Assembly (NCBI GenBank): GCA_002729885.1
Contig: PBUB01000021.1
Span: forward strand, 100,451-164,450
Direction of reading: 5' to 3'
DNA: 64,000 nt
Source of the DNA: Spirochaetaceae bacterium
Lineage (GTDB): Bacteria; Spirochaetota; Leptospiria; Leptospirales; Leptonemataceae
A program made the translations under genes and the position numbers. Of this stretch, positions 9,493-18,140 are shown piece after piece. A model generated the notes under the pieces. The model was not told where the DNA came from. It searched no databases and saw only the letters and a program-made list of their open reading frames with translations. How positions within the stretch are numbered: the first letter of the stretch is position 1; every line of letters starts with the position of its first letter.

Positions 9493-10388
9493 ATACCGTA
9501 CGCATCTGCGAAGTGGGTCCAAGGGATGGACTCCAGAACGAAAAGACGATCATCTCCCCTGAAGACAAAGTCAGGTTTATTGAACTTTTGGCCGGTGCTG
9601 GCATCAGAGAACTGGAAGCCACCTCTTTTGTTCGCCCTGGAGTCATTCCTCAGCTTTCCGATGCGGAGCAAGTATTTGCGGCCGTTTCGCATCTACAGAG
9701 CGAAATCAACCTACCTGTTCTGGTGCCCAATGTAAAAGGACTGCAAAGAGCAATTGAAGCTGGCGTGCGAAGCGTAGCTGTGTTTACAGCCACCAGCGAA
9801 TCATTCACAAAGAGAAATACAAATGCCACAGTTGAAGAAAGCCTGGAGCGGATTCGAGCCATAATGAAAGAGGCCGATGATTCCATTCGAGTTAGAGGGT
9901 ATATTAGCACTGTGGTGGATTGTCCCTATGAAGGACACCAGGCACCGGAAAAGACTACAGAGATTGCGAAGGAGCTTCTGGATCTGGGATGCTTTGAAAT
10001 CTCTCTGGGCGAAACCATCGGCACCGCCGTTCCAGAAGACATCAAGCGACTGCTCGATTCTGTATTTAAATCAGTGCCAGCCGAGAAGCTGGCCGGACAC
10101 TTTCACGATACCAGAGGCACAGCCCTGGCAAACTTAATGGCCGGCCTGGAAATGGGTCTTCGCTCTTTTGATTCCAGTTCAGGCGGCATGGGAGGCTGTC
10201 CCTATGCGCCTGGAGCAGCCGGCAATGTGGCCACCGAAGATGTAGTCTATGCATTGCATCGTTCCGGATACGAAACTGGAATCGATTTAGAAGCCCTGTG
10301 TGTTGCTACGGCGCATATCGAACAGTGTGTGGGAAGGCCTTCCACTTCTCGTGTGTATCAGGCCATGAAAGCAGCCGGTTCGCGTTAG
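9489..10388 (+). CDS. mvaB: Hydroxymethylglutaryl-CoA lyase
   Basis: Cleaves HMG-CoA to acetyl-CoA and acetoacetate, the last step of leucine catabolism and of ketone-body formation. The 299-aa protein has VGPRDGLQNE near the N-terminus, the metal-binding HFHDTRG, and the family signature GGCPYAPGAAGNVATED with its catalytic cysteine. Length is normal. It begins with ATG overlapping the stop of the upstream kinase gene. No other leucine-degradation gene lies nearby, so its partners must be elsewhere. Confidence 0.95.
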   Translation: MNTVRICEVGPRDGLQNEKTIISPEDKVRFIELLAGAGIRELEATSFVRPGVIPQLSDAEQVFAAVSHLQSEINLPVLVPNVKGLQRAIEAGVRSVAVFTATSESFTKRNTNATVEESLERIRAIMKEADDSIRVRGYISTVVDCPYEGHQAPEKTTEIAKELLDLGCFEISLGETIGTAVPEDIKRLLDSVFKSVPAEKLAGHFHDTRGTALANLMAGLEMGLRSFDSSSGGMGGCPYAPGAAGNVATEDVVYALHRSGYETGIDLEALCVATAHIEQCVGRPSTSRVYQAMKAAGSR

Positions 10389-10436
10389 GTCGAACCGACA
10401 GGTGCCATCAGAAAACAGCATCAAACTGACTAGATC

Positions 10437-11303
10437 ATGAAATCGATACAGACCATTGCAGAGATGAGAGAAGCCCTGGAGTCCAAAAGAGCGGAAGGGG
10501 CGAAAGTGGGCCTGGTACCGACCATGGGATTTCTTCATGAGGGCCATTTAAGTTTGATCCGCCAGAGTCAGCAGGAATGCGATGTCACAGTGGTTAGTAT
10601 TTTTGTGAATCCCACACAATTCAATGATCCTTCCGATTACGAAAACTATCCAGTGGATCTGGAGAAGGATCTAAACGCTCTGGAGAAGGAAGGTGTACAG
10701 TTCGCCTTTCTACCCCATGCAAAGGAGATGTATCCGGCGAACCGTTTAAAAGTGCAGATGACCATTCCCGAGCTTACCGGCAATCTTTGCGGCCTTCACA
10801 GACCTGGACACTTCGATGGAGTGCTTCTTGTAGTATCCAAATTCTTTAACATAGTGCAACCGCACAGAGCCTATTTTGGACTGAAAGACTATCAGCAATT
10901 TCTGGTGATTCGAACCATGGCACGGGCCCTGGATTTTTCCGTAGAAGTGGTTGGATGCGAAACTGTTCGAGAGCCGGATGGACTGGCCATGAGCTCAAGG
11001 AATGCCCGGCTGTCCGAAAAAGCTCGAGAACATGCAGCACTGATTCCCAGAGCACTCAACCTGGTGCAAAAAACACTTCAAGACCGGAAAGCCCAGTATT
11101 CCGTCAAATGCGCTGAACTCTGCGAAATAGCCTGGGATGTAATAGAATCCGGAACACAGAATCGAGTAGAATACATGGAAATTGTGGACCCGGATACACT
11201 TCAGAAACTGGATGAAATCCAGAAGGATAGAACTGCACGAATTGCCACAGCTGTGTTTTGCGATGGTGTAAGATTAATCGATAATCGTCCCCTCCAATTC
11301 TGA
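10437..11303 (+). CDS. panC: Pantothenate synthetase
   Basis: PanC condenses pantoate and beta-alanine with ATP in coenzyme A synthesis. The 288-aa protein shows the ATP-binding VPTMGFLHEGHLSLI near residue 24, the NPTQF motif, and RPGHFDGVLLVVSKFFNIV, which contains the pantoate/AMP-site residues. The MSSRN motif is also present (GLAMSSRNARL). It is the normal length. It sits 48 bp after mvaB and directly before the phosphodiesterase gene on the same strand; panB is not in the window. Confidence 0.97.
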   Translation: MKSIQTIAEMREALESKRAEGAKVGLVPTMGFLHEGHLSLIRQSQQECDVTVVSIFVNPTQFNDPSDYENYPVDLEKDLNALEKEGVQFAFLPHAKEMYPANRLKVQMTIPELTGNLCGLHRPGHFDGVLLVVSKFFNIVQPHRAYFGLKDYQQFLVIRTMARALDFSVEVVGCETVREPDGLAMSSRNARLSEKAREHAALIPRALNLVQKTLQDRKAQYSVKCAELCEIAWDVIESGTQNRVEYMEIVDPDTLQKLDEIQKDRTARIATAVFCDGVRLIDNRPLQF

Positions 11304-11321
11304 TTGACCGATGTTGATTCC

Positions 11322-12389
11322 ATGGCATGGTTCGCCATGCGCTTGAAGACCATCCTCATCATTCTGGCAGCTCTGCCTTTTGTACTGATTGCAATTTTCT
11401 TTCTTTATAGCTTTCTACTGAGCCCACCAGGCTCCGGCCGGGATGTGAGCCGTCAGAAGGGAGTTCCGTTTCCTGCCTTGATGGCCCACCGGGGTGTATC
11501 CGGCCTGGCACCGGAGGAGACCAGGCCTGCCTATCTGCTGGCAAGGGAACTGGGAGCTGACTATCTGGAAGCAGATATTCAAAGAACAAAAGATGGAGTA
11601 CTCATCGCACTCCATGATGATGATCTAACGCGAACAACAAACATTGAAGAAATATATCCAGATAGAGCGAAAGATTCGGTGGATACGTTCACCTACGCAG
11701 AACTAATGAAGCTGGATGCAGGCTCCTGGTTCAATGAAACCCATCCACAGTGGGCCAGACCATCGTTCGTAGGACTTAACATTCTTACTCTGGAAGAACT
11801 CATCGACATTGCTGATGGAGGGTACCACAAGCCTGGACTTTATCTGGAAACCAAATCCCCGGAAAGATTTCCCGGCATTGAAAAGCAAATTGTAGATCTT
11901 CTGAAGAAACGGGGATGGATAGGGCCTTCTTCTGAAACAGAGGAAGCTTCGCTTGAGGAAACTCCCCTGGATGCTCCGGACCGAGTGAATGTTCGAAATA
12001 TGCCCGGCCGGATCATAGTGCAGTCCTTTTCTCAGGATAGCTTACAAATCTTCAAAGACCTTGCGCCAGAACTGCCCCGCGTGTATCTATTCGGGCAGGA
12101 TACTGTCGAAGAAGGCGGAAGCTTTGAAGCTGTTCTGGAACAGGCCCTGGCGGTGGATGCAAATGCCGGGCCTTCCGGTTATATGGCCTGGCCCTGGTAT
12201 ACCAGCAAAATCCATGCCCGGGGAATGATCGTGCATTATTATACCATCAATCAATCCTGGCAGATGTGGCTGATCAATCAGTTTGGGGCCGATGGGATTT
12301 TTACTGATCGCATCGACATTGCTCTGGATTACTTCGACCGAATGGAAGAGCCAGACCTGGAACAATACTTCAAGAAAATCGAGTATTGA
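11322..12389 (+). CDS. Glycerophosphodiester phosphodiesterase, membrane-anchored
   Basis: GDPD-family TIM barrel that hydrolyses glycerophosphodiesters from lipid turnover to glycerol 3-phosphate. Seen: N-terminal hydrophobic helix (ILIILAALPFVLIAIFFLY), likely a membrane anchor, then MAHRGVSGLAPEET, GADYLEADIQRTKDGV and LHDDDLTRTT, the canonical HRG..PE.T and E.D...D...HD motifs, and LYLETK. The frame opens with TTG at 11304 directly after the panC stop; the first ATG (11322) is used here and 11337 is a further option. The active site probably faces the periplasm. Confidence 0.92.
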   Translation: MAWFAMRLKTILIILAALPFVLIAIFFLYSFLLSPPGSGRDVSRQKGVPFPALMAHRGVSGLAPEETRPAYLLARELGADYLEADIQRTKDGVLIALHDDDLTRTTNIEEIYPDRAKDSVDTFTYAELMKLDAGSWFNETHPQWARPSFVGLNILTLEELIDIADGGYHKPGLYLETKSPERFPGIEKQIVDLLKKRGWIGPSSETEEASLEETPLDAPDRVNVRNMPGRIIVQSFSQDSLQIFKDLAPELPRVYLFGQDTVEEGGSFEAVLEQALAVDANAGPSGYMAWPWYTSKIHARGMIVHYYTINQSWQMWLINQFGADGIFTDRIDIALDYFDRMEEPDLEQYFKKIEY

Positions 12390-13122
<733 letters not shown>

Positions 13123-13123
13123 T

Positions 13124-13717
13124 GTGATTCCCGGCAAAAAGACAGTTATATCCTTACTTCTGATTTTCGCGTTGCAGCCCGTCTTCTCGGAGCCGTCTTC
13201 GGGATCGAATCATATTTTAGAATTGAGCACCGGTTTATCCGGCAATCCGCCAGAGACGCGGGAAGGCTACTTTACACTGGAATGGGAGCTTCTTTCCAGT
13301 GCTCAACTTCATAAGATAACAGAGAACAACCCTGGAGATCGCCTGGTGCTTCTGGAGTCCAGGGACTCCCGAATGGATGAACCCACTGTATTTCATGATG
13401 ATCAGAGTATGTCTCTGGCCATGAGCGGCAAGGTGGATGGGGATCTCTATTATCAGATATTCTTTCTACGACAATCTTCGGAGATGACCGAGAATGCCGT
13501 GCCACCCCCGCCGGAATTGAGTCAGGATGCACAGGCACTCCTGGCGCAGTATTCAGACTATGAGCTCCTGGGGTATTCGAATGTTCTTCATGTTCGGGTG
13601 AATCATTACTCTCTGAGCACAGCTCTCATCTACTTTGGTATTGGAGCATTTCTATTCCTCATAACCACAGCTGTAATCATCATTGGCACCTATAGAAGCC
13701 CCAGGGAGGAGAAATGA
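13124..13717 (+). CDS. Membrane-anchored extracytoplasmic protein between PII and symporter
   Basis: A 197-aa protein starting with GTG one base after the glnB stop, so probably translationally coupled. A signal peptide (ISLLLIFALQPVFS) is followed by a ~140-residue ectodomain and one C-terminal transmembrane helix (about 168-190), then a short basic tail RSPREEK. The ectodomain has beta-rich stretches (YFTLEWELL, YYQIFFLRQ, NVLHVRVNHYS) that could be one or two fibronectin-III-like folds; that is a guess. Its stop overlaps the symporter ATG (ATGA). It could be a substrate-binding or accessory subunit of the transporter. I recognise no family. Confidence 0.8.
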   Translation: MIPGKKTVISLLLIFALQPVFSEPSSGSNHILELSTGLSGNPPETREGYFTLEWELLSSAQLHKITENNPGDRLVLLESRDSRMDEPTVFHDDQSMSLAMSGKVDGDLYYQIFFLRQSSEMTENAVPPPPELSQDAQALLAQYSDYELLGYSNVLHVRVNHYSLSTALIYFGIGAFLFLITTAVIIIGTYRSPREEK

Positions 13718-15135
13718 CACCGGCTCTGGATCTGCAGACTGCTGCCGTAGTACTGATCATCTTCAGTGTAATCTGGGTAGCCCTGGGATATTTCTGGGGC
13801 CGGGGTAACACAGGTCTTGATGATCACATGCTGGCCGGGCGCAAAGTGGGCCTTTCTCTGGCTGCATGCACGGCCATGGCTACCTGGGTTACCACGAACA
13901 CTACCATGGTGGCACCCCAGCTGGCACTTCAGATGGGTATCTGGGGAATGCTGGGCTATTCTCTGGGTTCAGTGGGTCTGCTGCTATTCGCGCCCATGTC
14001 TACGCGCATCCGGCAACTGATGCCCACCGGATATACCAGCGGCGATTTTTTTCGTCTACGATTCGGAGTAACGGGTTGGCGAATCTTTTTACTTATTAGT
14101 CTGGCATACAGCCTATTCTTTCTGGTGAGCCTGGGAATGGGAGGCGGAATCCTGATCGAGTCTCTTTCCGGGATTCCCTATCGCATTGGAATGAGCGTAA
14201 TTCTTTTGATCTGCGTTCTGTACACCATGCTGGGTGGACTTAAAGCAGTAATTGGAACAGACTTCATACAAACCGTGGTTATTCTTACCGGCATGGTTGC
14301 CGTAGGAGCTATGGTTGTCATGAGTCCGGGACTGGACACGATTCATACCGAGGTAATGGAGCGCCGACCACAACTCATGAATCTGCTATTGCCGGCCAGT
14401 ATCATGTTCCTTTTCAACAATTTACTTTTTGGCATGGGCGAAATTTTTCATTCCAATATCTGGTGGAGCCGCGCCTTCGCATTTGGCAAGGGCGTCGGAT
14501 TTAAAGCCTATTTGCTGGCCGGGCTCTTCTGGGCTCCAGTGCCCATCGCTGCAGGATTTATCGCTCTAGCCTCCGTGGCCATGGACATTAACATCCCTCA
14601 GCCGGATCAGGTAGGACCCATGGTGGCCGCCGCACTGCTCGGAAAGACAGGAGCTGTACTCATATTTATCGTTATCTTTTCTGCGCTGGCTTCCAGCCTG
14701 GATTCGCTGCTGGCCGCCACCAGCGATCTTCTTCTAGAAGATGTATATAAGCGCCACATAAGACCACGGGCAACCAAGCAGGAAATGCGAAAGGCGGCCA
14801 GTTATGTAACTTTGATTCTGGGTCTGGTAACCTGGGTAATTTGTCTGCCCCGTGTTACCAACCTTGTACAGATGCTCCATGCCAGTGGAGCACTGGTGGC
14901 ATCAACAATCTGGCCCATTGTTGCCGGACTGTACTGGAGAAAAACCAATCGAATCGGAGCAGCGCTGGCCATGTTTCTGGGAAGCACCGTGGGACTGATC
15001 AGCTACTTTATGGTAGGTTTTTATGTTGCGGCACTTACCGGGGCCCTGGTATCGTTTGTCATTACAGTTGGTTCCACACTGATCTGGCCGCAGCAGTTTT
15101 CCTGGGATCAACTGGCGGAGAACTCAGAGGAGTAG
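13714..15135 (+). CDS. Sodium/solute symporter family (SSS) permease
   Basis: A 473-aa, roughly 13-helix protein of the SSS (SLC5-like) family with LeuT-type fold. Recognisable parts are GLDDHMLAGRKVGL near the N-terminus, GGGILIESLSGIPYRIGM, TMLGGLKAVIGTDFIQTVV (the GG..A...TD..Q family signature) and SALASSLDSLLAATSDLL, the Na2-site helix. Family substrates include proline, pantothenate, urea, sugars and nucleobases; nothing seen fixes this one. The context (PII upstream, carbamoyl and ureido enzymes downstream) argues for a nitrogenous solute. It overlaps the upstream gene by 4 bp and precedes a 40-aa membrane peptide. Confidence 0.9.
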   Translation: MTPALDLQTAAVVLIIFSVIWVALGYFWGRGNTGLDDHMLAGRKVGLSLAACTAMATWVTTNTTMVAPQLALQMGIWGMLGYSLGSVGLLLFAPMSTRIRQLMPTGYTSGDFFRLRFGVTGWRIFLLISLAYSLFFLVSLGMGGGILIESLSGIPYRIGMSVILLICVLYTMLGGLKAVIGTDFIQTVVILTGMVAVGAMVVMSPGLDTIHTEVMERRPQLMNLLLPASIMFLFNNLLFGMGEIFHSNIWWSRAFAFGKGVGFKAYLLAGLFWAPVPIAAGFIALASVAMDINIPQPDQVGPMVAAALLGKTGAVLIFIVIFSALASSLDSLLAATSDLLLEDVYKRHIRPRATKQEMRKAASYVTLILGLVTWVICLPRVTNLVQMLHASGALVASTIWPIVAGLYWRKTNRIGAALAMFLGSTVGLISYFMVGFYVAALTGALVSFVITVGSTLIWPQQFSWDQLAENSEE

Positions 15136-15143
15136 GCAGCTAA

Positions 15144-15266
15144 ATGTATCTAACCCTGACATTATTCGAGATTCTTGTGTATGGTTCGCTGGGCTTATGT
15201 GCGCTGGCACCTGTGGTGATGCTGGTATTACTTGCCATTGACTTCATAAAAAAGCGAATCTGGTAA
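15144..15266 (+). CDS. 40-aa single-span membrane peptide, probable symporter accessory protein
   Basis: A short ORF 8 bp after the symporter stop: ATG at 15144, TAA at 15264. The peptide begins MYLTLTLFEILVYGSLG, continues as one hydrophobic helix of about 28 residues and ends DFIKKRIW, giving a positive-inside tail. An AGAGGAG at 15125-15131 is a plausible but distant ribosome-binding site. Small membrane partners of ~30-50 aa are known next to some sodium symporters (for example MetS of MetPS), and this fits by size, topology and position. No sequence comparison was possible. Confidence 0.65.
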   Translation: MYLTLTLFEILVYGSLGLCALAPVVMLVLLAIDFIKKRIW

Positions 15267-15547
15267 TTTCATCCATACCGGAGCTACGTATCGAAAGTTT
15301 TGTACTTTTTTTGATGCGCCTGTGAGCCCATATTATTCTGTGTAATGAAGCGATCCTGGCTCTACAGGATGCGCTTTTGCGCAAGAGTATAGTTTGCCAG
15401 AAATAGTACCCCAGAGTAGCAACTCTGGTCTCAGAACCCCTTCATGCTGTCTTGCATTTTCGCGCAAGCAGCCATCATAGACCCGGGTTCCATTCTGGTG
15501 ACGTCCAGAGTCTGAGTTTCTCTGGGCCGATAAAAAATAAGGAAATC
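15267..15547 (+). promoter_or_regulatory. Intergenic leader of the carbamoyltransferase gene with hairpins
   Basis: A 281-bp gap. CCAGAGT (15411-15417) pairs with ACTCTGG (15422-15428) around an AGCA loop, and a GCGC-TTTT-GCGC hairpin lies near 15371-15382. TTGATG followed after 16 bp by TTATTC, around 15310-15340, could be a sigma-70-type promoter. AAGGA at 15539-15543 is the ribosome-binding site for the ATG at 15548. None of this matches a riboswitch I know. Confidence 0.35.
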
Positions 15548-16654
15548 ATGTTTGATCAAAGTAAAATTCATCCTTTGCTAAAACAGGCAGTGGTGAGTCG
15601 AGACGGCATTCGAGGTATCGAACGACCGCGTAATCTGATGGAAGCTGTACCGGAAGATGCAGAACCGTTACGTTCTCTGGCGGGAATGCACATCGTATCG
15701 GCCCGTCAGTTCGACAGAGAAAAAATACTTCAACTGGGCCGTCTGGCCGCTTCATACGAAACCCAACCCGATTTAATTCATCCGCCACTGAGAGGAAAGA
15801 TTCTTGTAAGCGCATTTTACGAACCCAGTACCAGAACTCGGCTATCCTTTGAAAGTGCCTGGCATCGATTGGGTGGAGACATCATGTCTATCACCGACCC
15901 CAATACCACCGGTATCGCCAAGGGCGAAAGCCTGTCTGATGTAGGTGAGATGTTCAACAACTATGGCGATGTAGTAGTTTTGCGCGATAACAGCGAAGAC
16001 TCCGTCTATTCCATGCTGGATTCTCTGCGAATTCCCATCATCAATGCCGGAAATGGAATTGATGAGCATCCAACGCAGGCGCTGGCAGATATATATGCTA
16101 TCATGAAATGGAATCCTGCGTTCGGTACAGGGCAACTGTCGGAAGATGAAAAGCTTACCATTGGTGTGATCGGAACCCCCAATCGAATGCGAACCGTACG
16201 TAGCCTATTGCTTCTACTTTCGCTTTTCTCTGACTCTATTCGCAAGGTATACATCGTGAATCCGGCCCGCAATGTACTGGACGATGACCAGAAGCAGGAA
16301 CTGGAAAAAGCCGGACTGAACCTGGAAGTAGTGCATAAATTTAGAGATATCCTACCAGAAATGGATGTGGTGTATATTAACTCCATTGCCTGGGTAGGCG
16401 ATAGCTATGAGACTTTGACCGGTGATATAAAACTCACCAGTAAATCGCAGCTGAAACCGGGAGCTATCATATTGCATCCACTGGCCAGAGGAGAGGAGCT
16501 GGATGAGTCCCTGGATGGTACCGAGCATAACTGGTATTTCTCTCAGGCCAGGGGCGCTGTTTTTATTCGTATGGCATTACTTACATGTCTGGTACACAGG
16601 ATCAATCTCGTGGTAGATTCGCCTGTGGATCAGCCGGAGGACAAGAACCAGTAG
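15548..16654 (+). CDS. Aspartate-carbamoyltransferase-like enzyme with altered acceptor site
   Basis: A 368-aa transcarbamylase, longer than ATCase catalytic chains (~310) through an N-terminal extension of ~40 residues. Carbamoyl-phosphate residues are kept: STRTR (94-98), Arg146 and HPTQ (174-177). The 80s-loop Lys (KGES, 125) and the equivalent of ATCase Arg167 (in RMRTVRS, 213-219) are also kept, and NWYFSQARGAVFIRMALL matches the ATCase C-terminus. But the ATCase TRVQKER loop, whose Arg229 and Gln231 hold the aspartate side chain, reads NSIAWVGDSYE (278-288), and HPLPR is HPLAR (310-314). Aspartate is thus doubtful as acceptor. Flanking amidohydrolases suggest a ureido-compound pathway. 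An upstream TTG at 15452 is less likely as start, given AAGGA before 15548. Confidence 0.85.
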   Translation: MFDQSKIHPLLKQAVVSRDGIRGIERPRNLMEAVPEDAEPLRSLAGMHIVSARQFDREKILQLGRLAASYETQPDLIHPPLRGKILVSAFYEPSTRTRLSFESAWHRLGGDIMSITDPNTTGIAKGESLSDVGEMFNNYGDVVVLRDNSEDSVYSMLDSLRIPIINAGNGIDEHPTQALADIYAIMKWNPAFGTGQLSEDEKLTIGVIGTPNRMRTVRSLLLLLSLFSDSIRKVYIVNPARNVLDDDQKQELEKAGLNLEVVHKFRDILPEMDVVYINSIAWVGDSYETLTGDIKLTSKSQLKPGAIILHPLARGEELDESLDGTEHNWYFSQARGAVFIRMALLTCLVHRINLVVDSPVDQPEDKNQ

Positions 16655-16703
16655 AGAACACGACGCATCCGGTTATTGAATTGATGGGCCTGTGATTGGT
16701 ACG

Positions 16704-16787
16704 GCGATTTCAATTGCGATTCCAATTGCGATTCCAATTGCGATTCCAATTGTGATTCCAACTGCGATTCCAATTGCGATTCCATTT
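16704..16787. repeat. 12-bp tandem repeat, 7 copies
   Basis: Seven head-to-tail copies of GCGATTCCAATT, four exact and three with one or two changes. They lie between the carbamoyltransferase and amidohydrolase genes. Because the unit is a multiple of three, one frame (GTG at 16692 to TGA at 16877) reads as an Ala-Ile-Pro-Ile repeat and ends in an ATGA overlap with the next gene. I treat this as probable non-coding repeat, not a gene. A low-copy variable repeat in a leader could change spacing or expression. Confidence 0.92.
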
Positions 16788-16873
16788 GCGCTCTTAAGAG
16801 GAAACAGGCAAAGCCTGGGATTCCATCATACAGGTGGTTTTTCTCTTCCGGAAAATGCGTTCAGGAGAATAAA

Positions 16874-18115
16874 ATGACTGTAGCTACAGATCTGAAAATA
16901 AACTTCGAAAGGCTTCGCACCAATATTGACGAATTGTCGCAGATCGGGCGATCCCAGGATCATGGTATCTACAGACAGGCTTTTACAGAAAATGATCTAC
17001 AGGCGCGCAACTGGCTATCTCAAAAGATTGAACAGGCAGGCCTGGAACTGGACGTAGATGGAGCCGCAAACATCCACGGCTACCTGGGCAATCGCAAGAA
17101 GCCCAGCGTTGTCATAGGCTCCCATATTGATTCCGTTCCTGCAGCCGGGGCGCTGGATGGAACCCTGGGAGTTCTTACTGGGCTGGAATGCCTTCAGAGA
17201 ATCAAAGAAGAAGGAATCGATCTGGATTATCCTCTGGAGCTGGTATCCTTTAGCGATGAAGAGGGGCGCTTTGGCGGCCTGCTGGGCTCCCAATCCTTCG
17301 TAGGAGACATCAATCCGCAGAGGATTCATCAGGCCAGAGATCTGAACGGGGTATCTCTTACCGATGCAATGAAGGCTTGTGGCTATGAGGCCATCAAGGC
17401 TCTGGATGCTCGTCGAAACCCCCGTTCGGTGCGCTCTTATCTGGAGCTTCATATCGAACAGGGGCCGGTGCTGGACAGTCTCGATATTCCCATTGGAGTC
17501 GTAAGTCATATTACCGGATTATTCAAATGGTCCATCCGCTTCATAGGTCGTCCGGATCATGCAGGAACCACGCCCATGCATATGCGTGCAGATGCTCTGG
17601 CTGGCCTGGCCGAATTTTCCATGGAAATCCCCCGGGTGCTGGAGGAGATCGGCACGGATCGAAGCGTGGCTACCATCGGTAAGGTAGATCTATTTCCTGG
17701 AACGGCCAATACCGTACCGGGACAGGTTGAATTTTCCCTGGATTGCAGAGACACGGATTCCCATACTCTGCAAGAATTGATGACTGCATTTCGCAAGGCT
17801 CTTTCGGCCATTGCCCGCCGTCGAGATCTGATGTTTGAATTCGATGTATTGAGCGAAGTGGATCCGGTGGCCTGCGACGATAACATCCAAACGATGATAC
17901 AGAATGCTTCAAAGCAAATCGACGCGCAGACCCACATTATGCCCAGTGGAGCGGCCCACGATGCTCAGATCGTATCTCGCATCGCACCCGTGGGGATGAT
18001 CTTTGTACCCAGTAAAGCTGGCCGCAGCCATTCCTCGGCTGAATGGACTGATTGGGAAGATATTGAGACCGGTGCCAACGTTGCATTGCATACCTTGATG
18101 CAGATGGCCCGGTAG
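16874..18115 (+). CDS. Zn-dependent allantoate/N-carbamoyl-L-amino-acid amidohydrolase (M20 family)
   Basis: A 413-aa hydrolase of the family that includes allantoate amidohydrolase, ureidoglycolate amidohydrolase, beta-ureidopropionase and L-N-carbamoylase: enzymes that release ammonia and CO2 from a ureido group. Bimetal ligands are visible: GSHIDSV (His84), LDGT (Asp95), SDEEGRFGG (Glu130 region), ELHIEQG (His193) and the C-terminal SHSSAEW. DHAGTTPM (228-235) and PSGAAHDA are the other signatures. Substrate choice within the family cannot be called by eye. ATG at 16874 has AGGAGA upstream. It is followed after 25 bp by the isochorismatase-fold gene. Confidence 0.92.
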   Translation: MTVATDLKINFERLRTNIDELSQIGRSQDHGIYRQAFTENDLQARNWLSQKIEQAGLELDVDGAANIHGYLGNRKKPSVVIGSHIDSVPAAGALDGTLGVLTGLECLQRIKEEGIDLDYPLELVSFSDEEGRFGGLLGSQSFVGDINPQRIHQARDLNGVSLTDAMKACGYEAIKALDARRNPRSVRSYLELHIEQGPVLDSLDIPIGVVSHITGLFKWSIRFIGRPDHAGTTPMHMRADALAGLAEFSMEIPRVLEEIGTDRSVATIGKVDLFPGTANTVPGQVEFSLDCRDTDSHTLQELMTAFRKALSAIARRRDLMFEFDVLSEVDPVACDDNIQTMIQNASKQIDAQTHIMPSGAAHDAQIVSRIAPVGMIFVPSKAGRSHSSAEWTDWEDIETGANVALHTLMQMAR

Positions 18116-18140
18116 CTGCCGGTGATTGAAATCTATAATT

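Noticed and set aside
16692-16877. ORF reading as an Ala-Ile-Pro-Ile repeat, ending in an ATGA overlap with the amidohydrolase gene
   Set aside because: The frame is a by-product of the 12-bp tandem repeat; GTG start without a convincing ribosome-binding site and the rest of the peptide has no gene-like character. Kept only as a finding.
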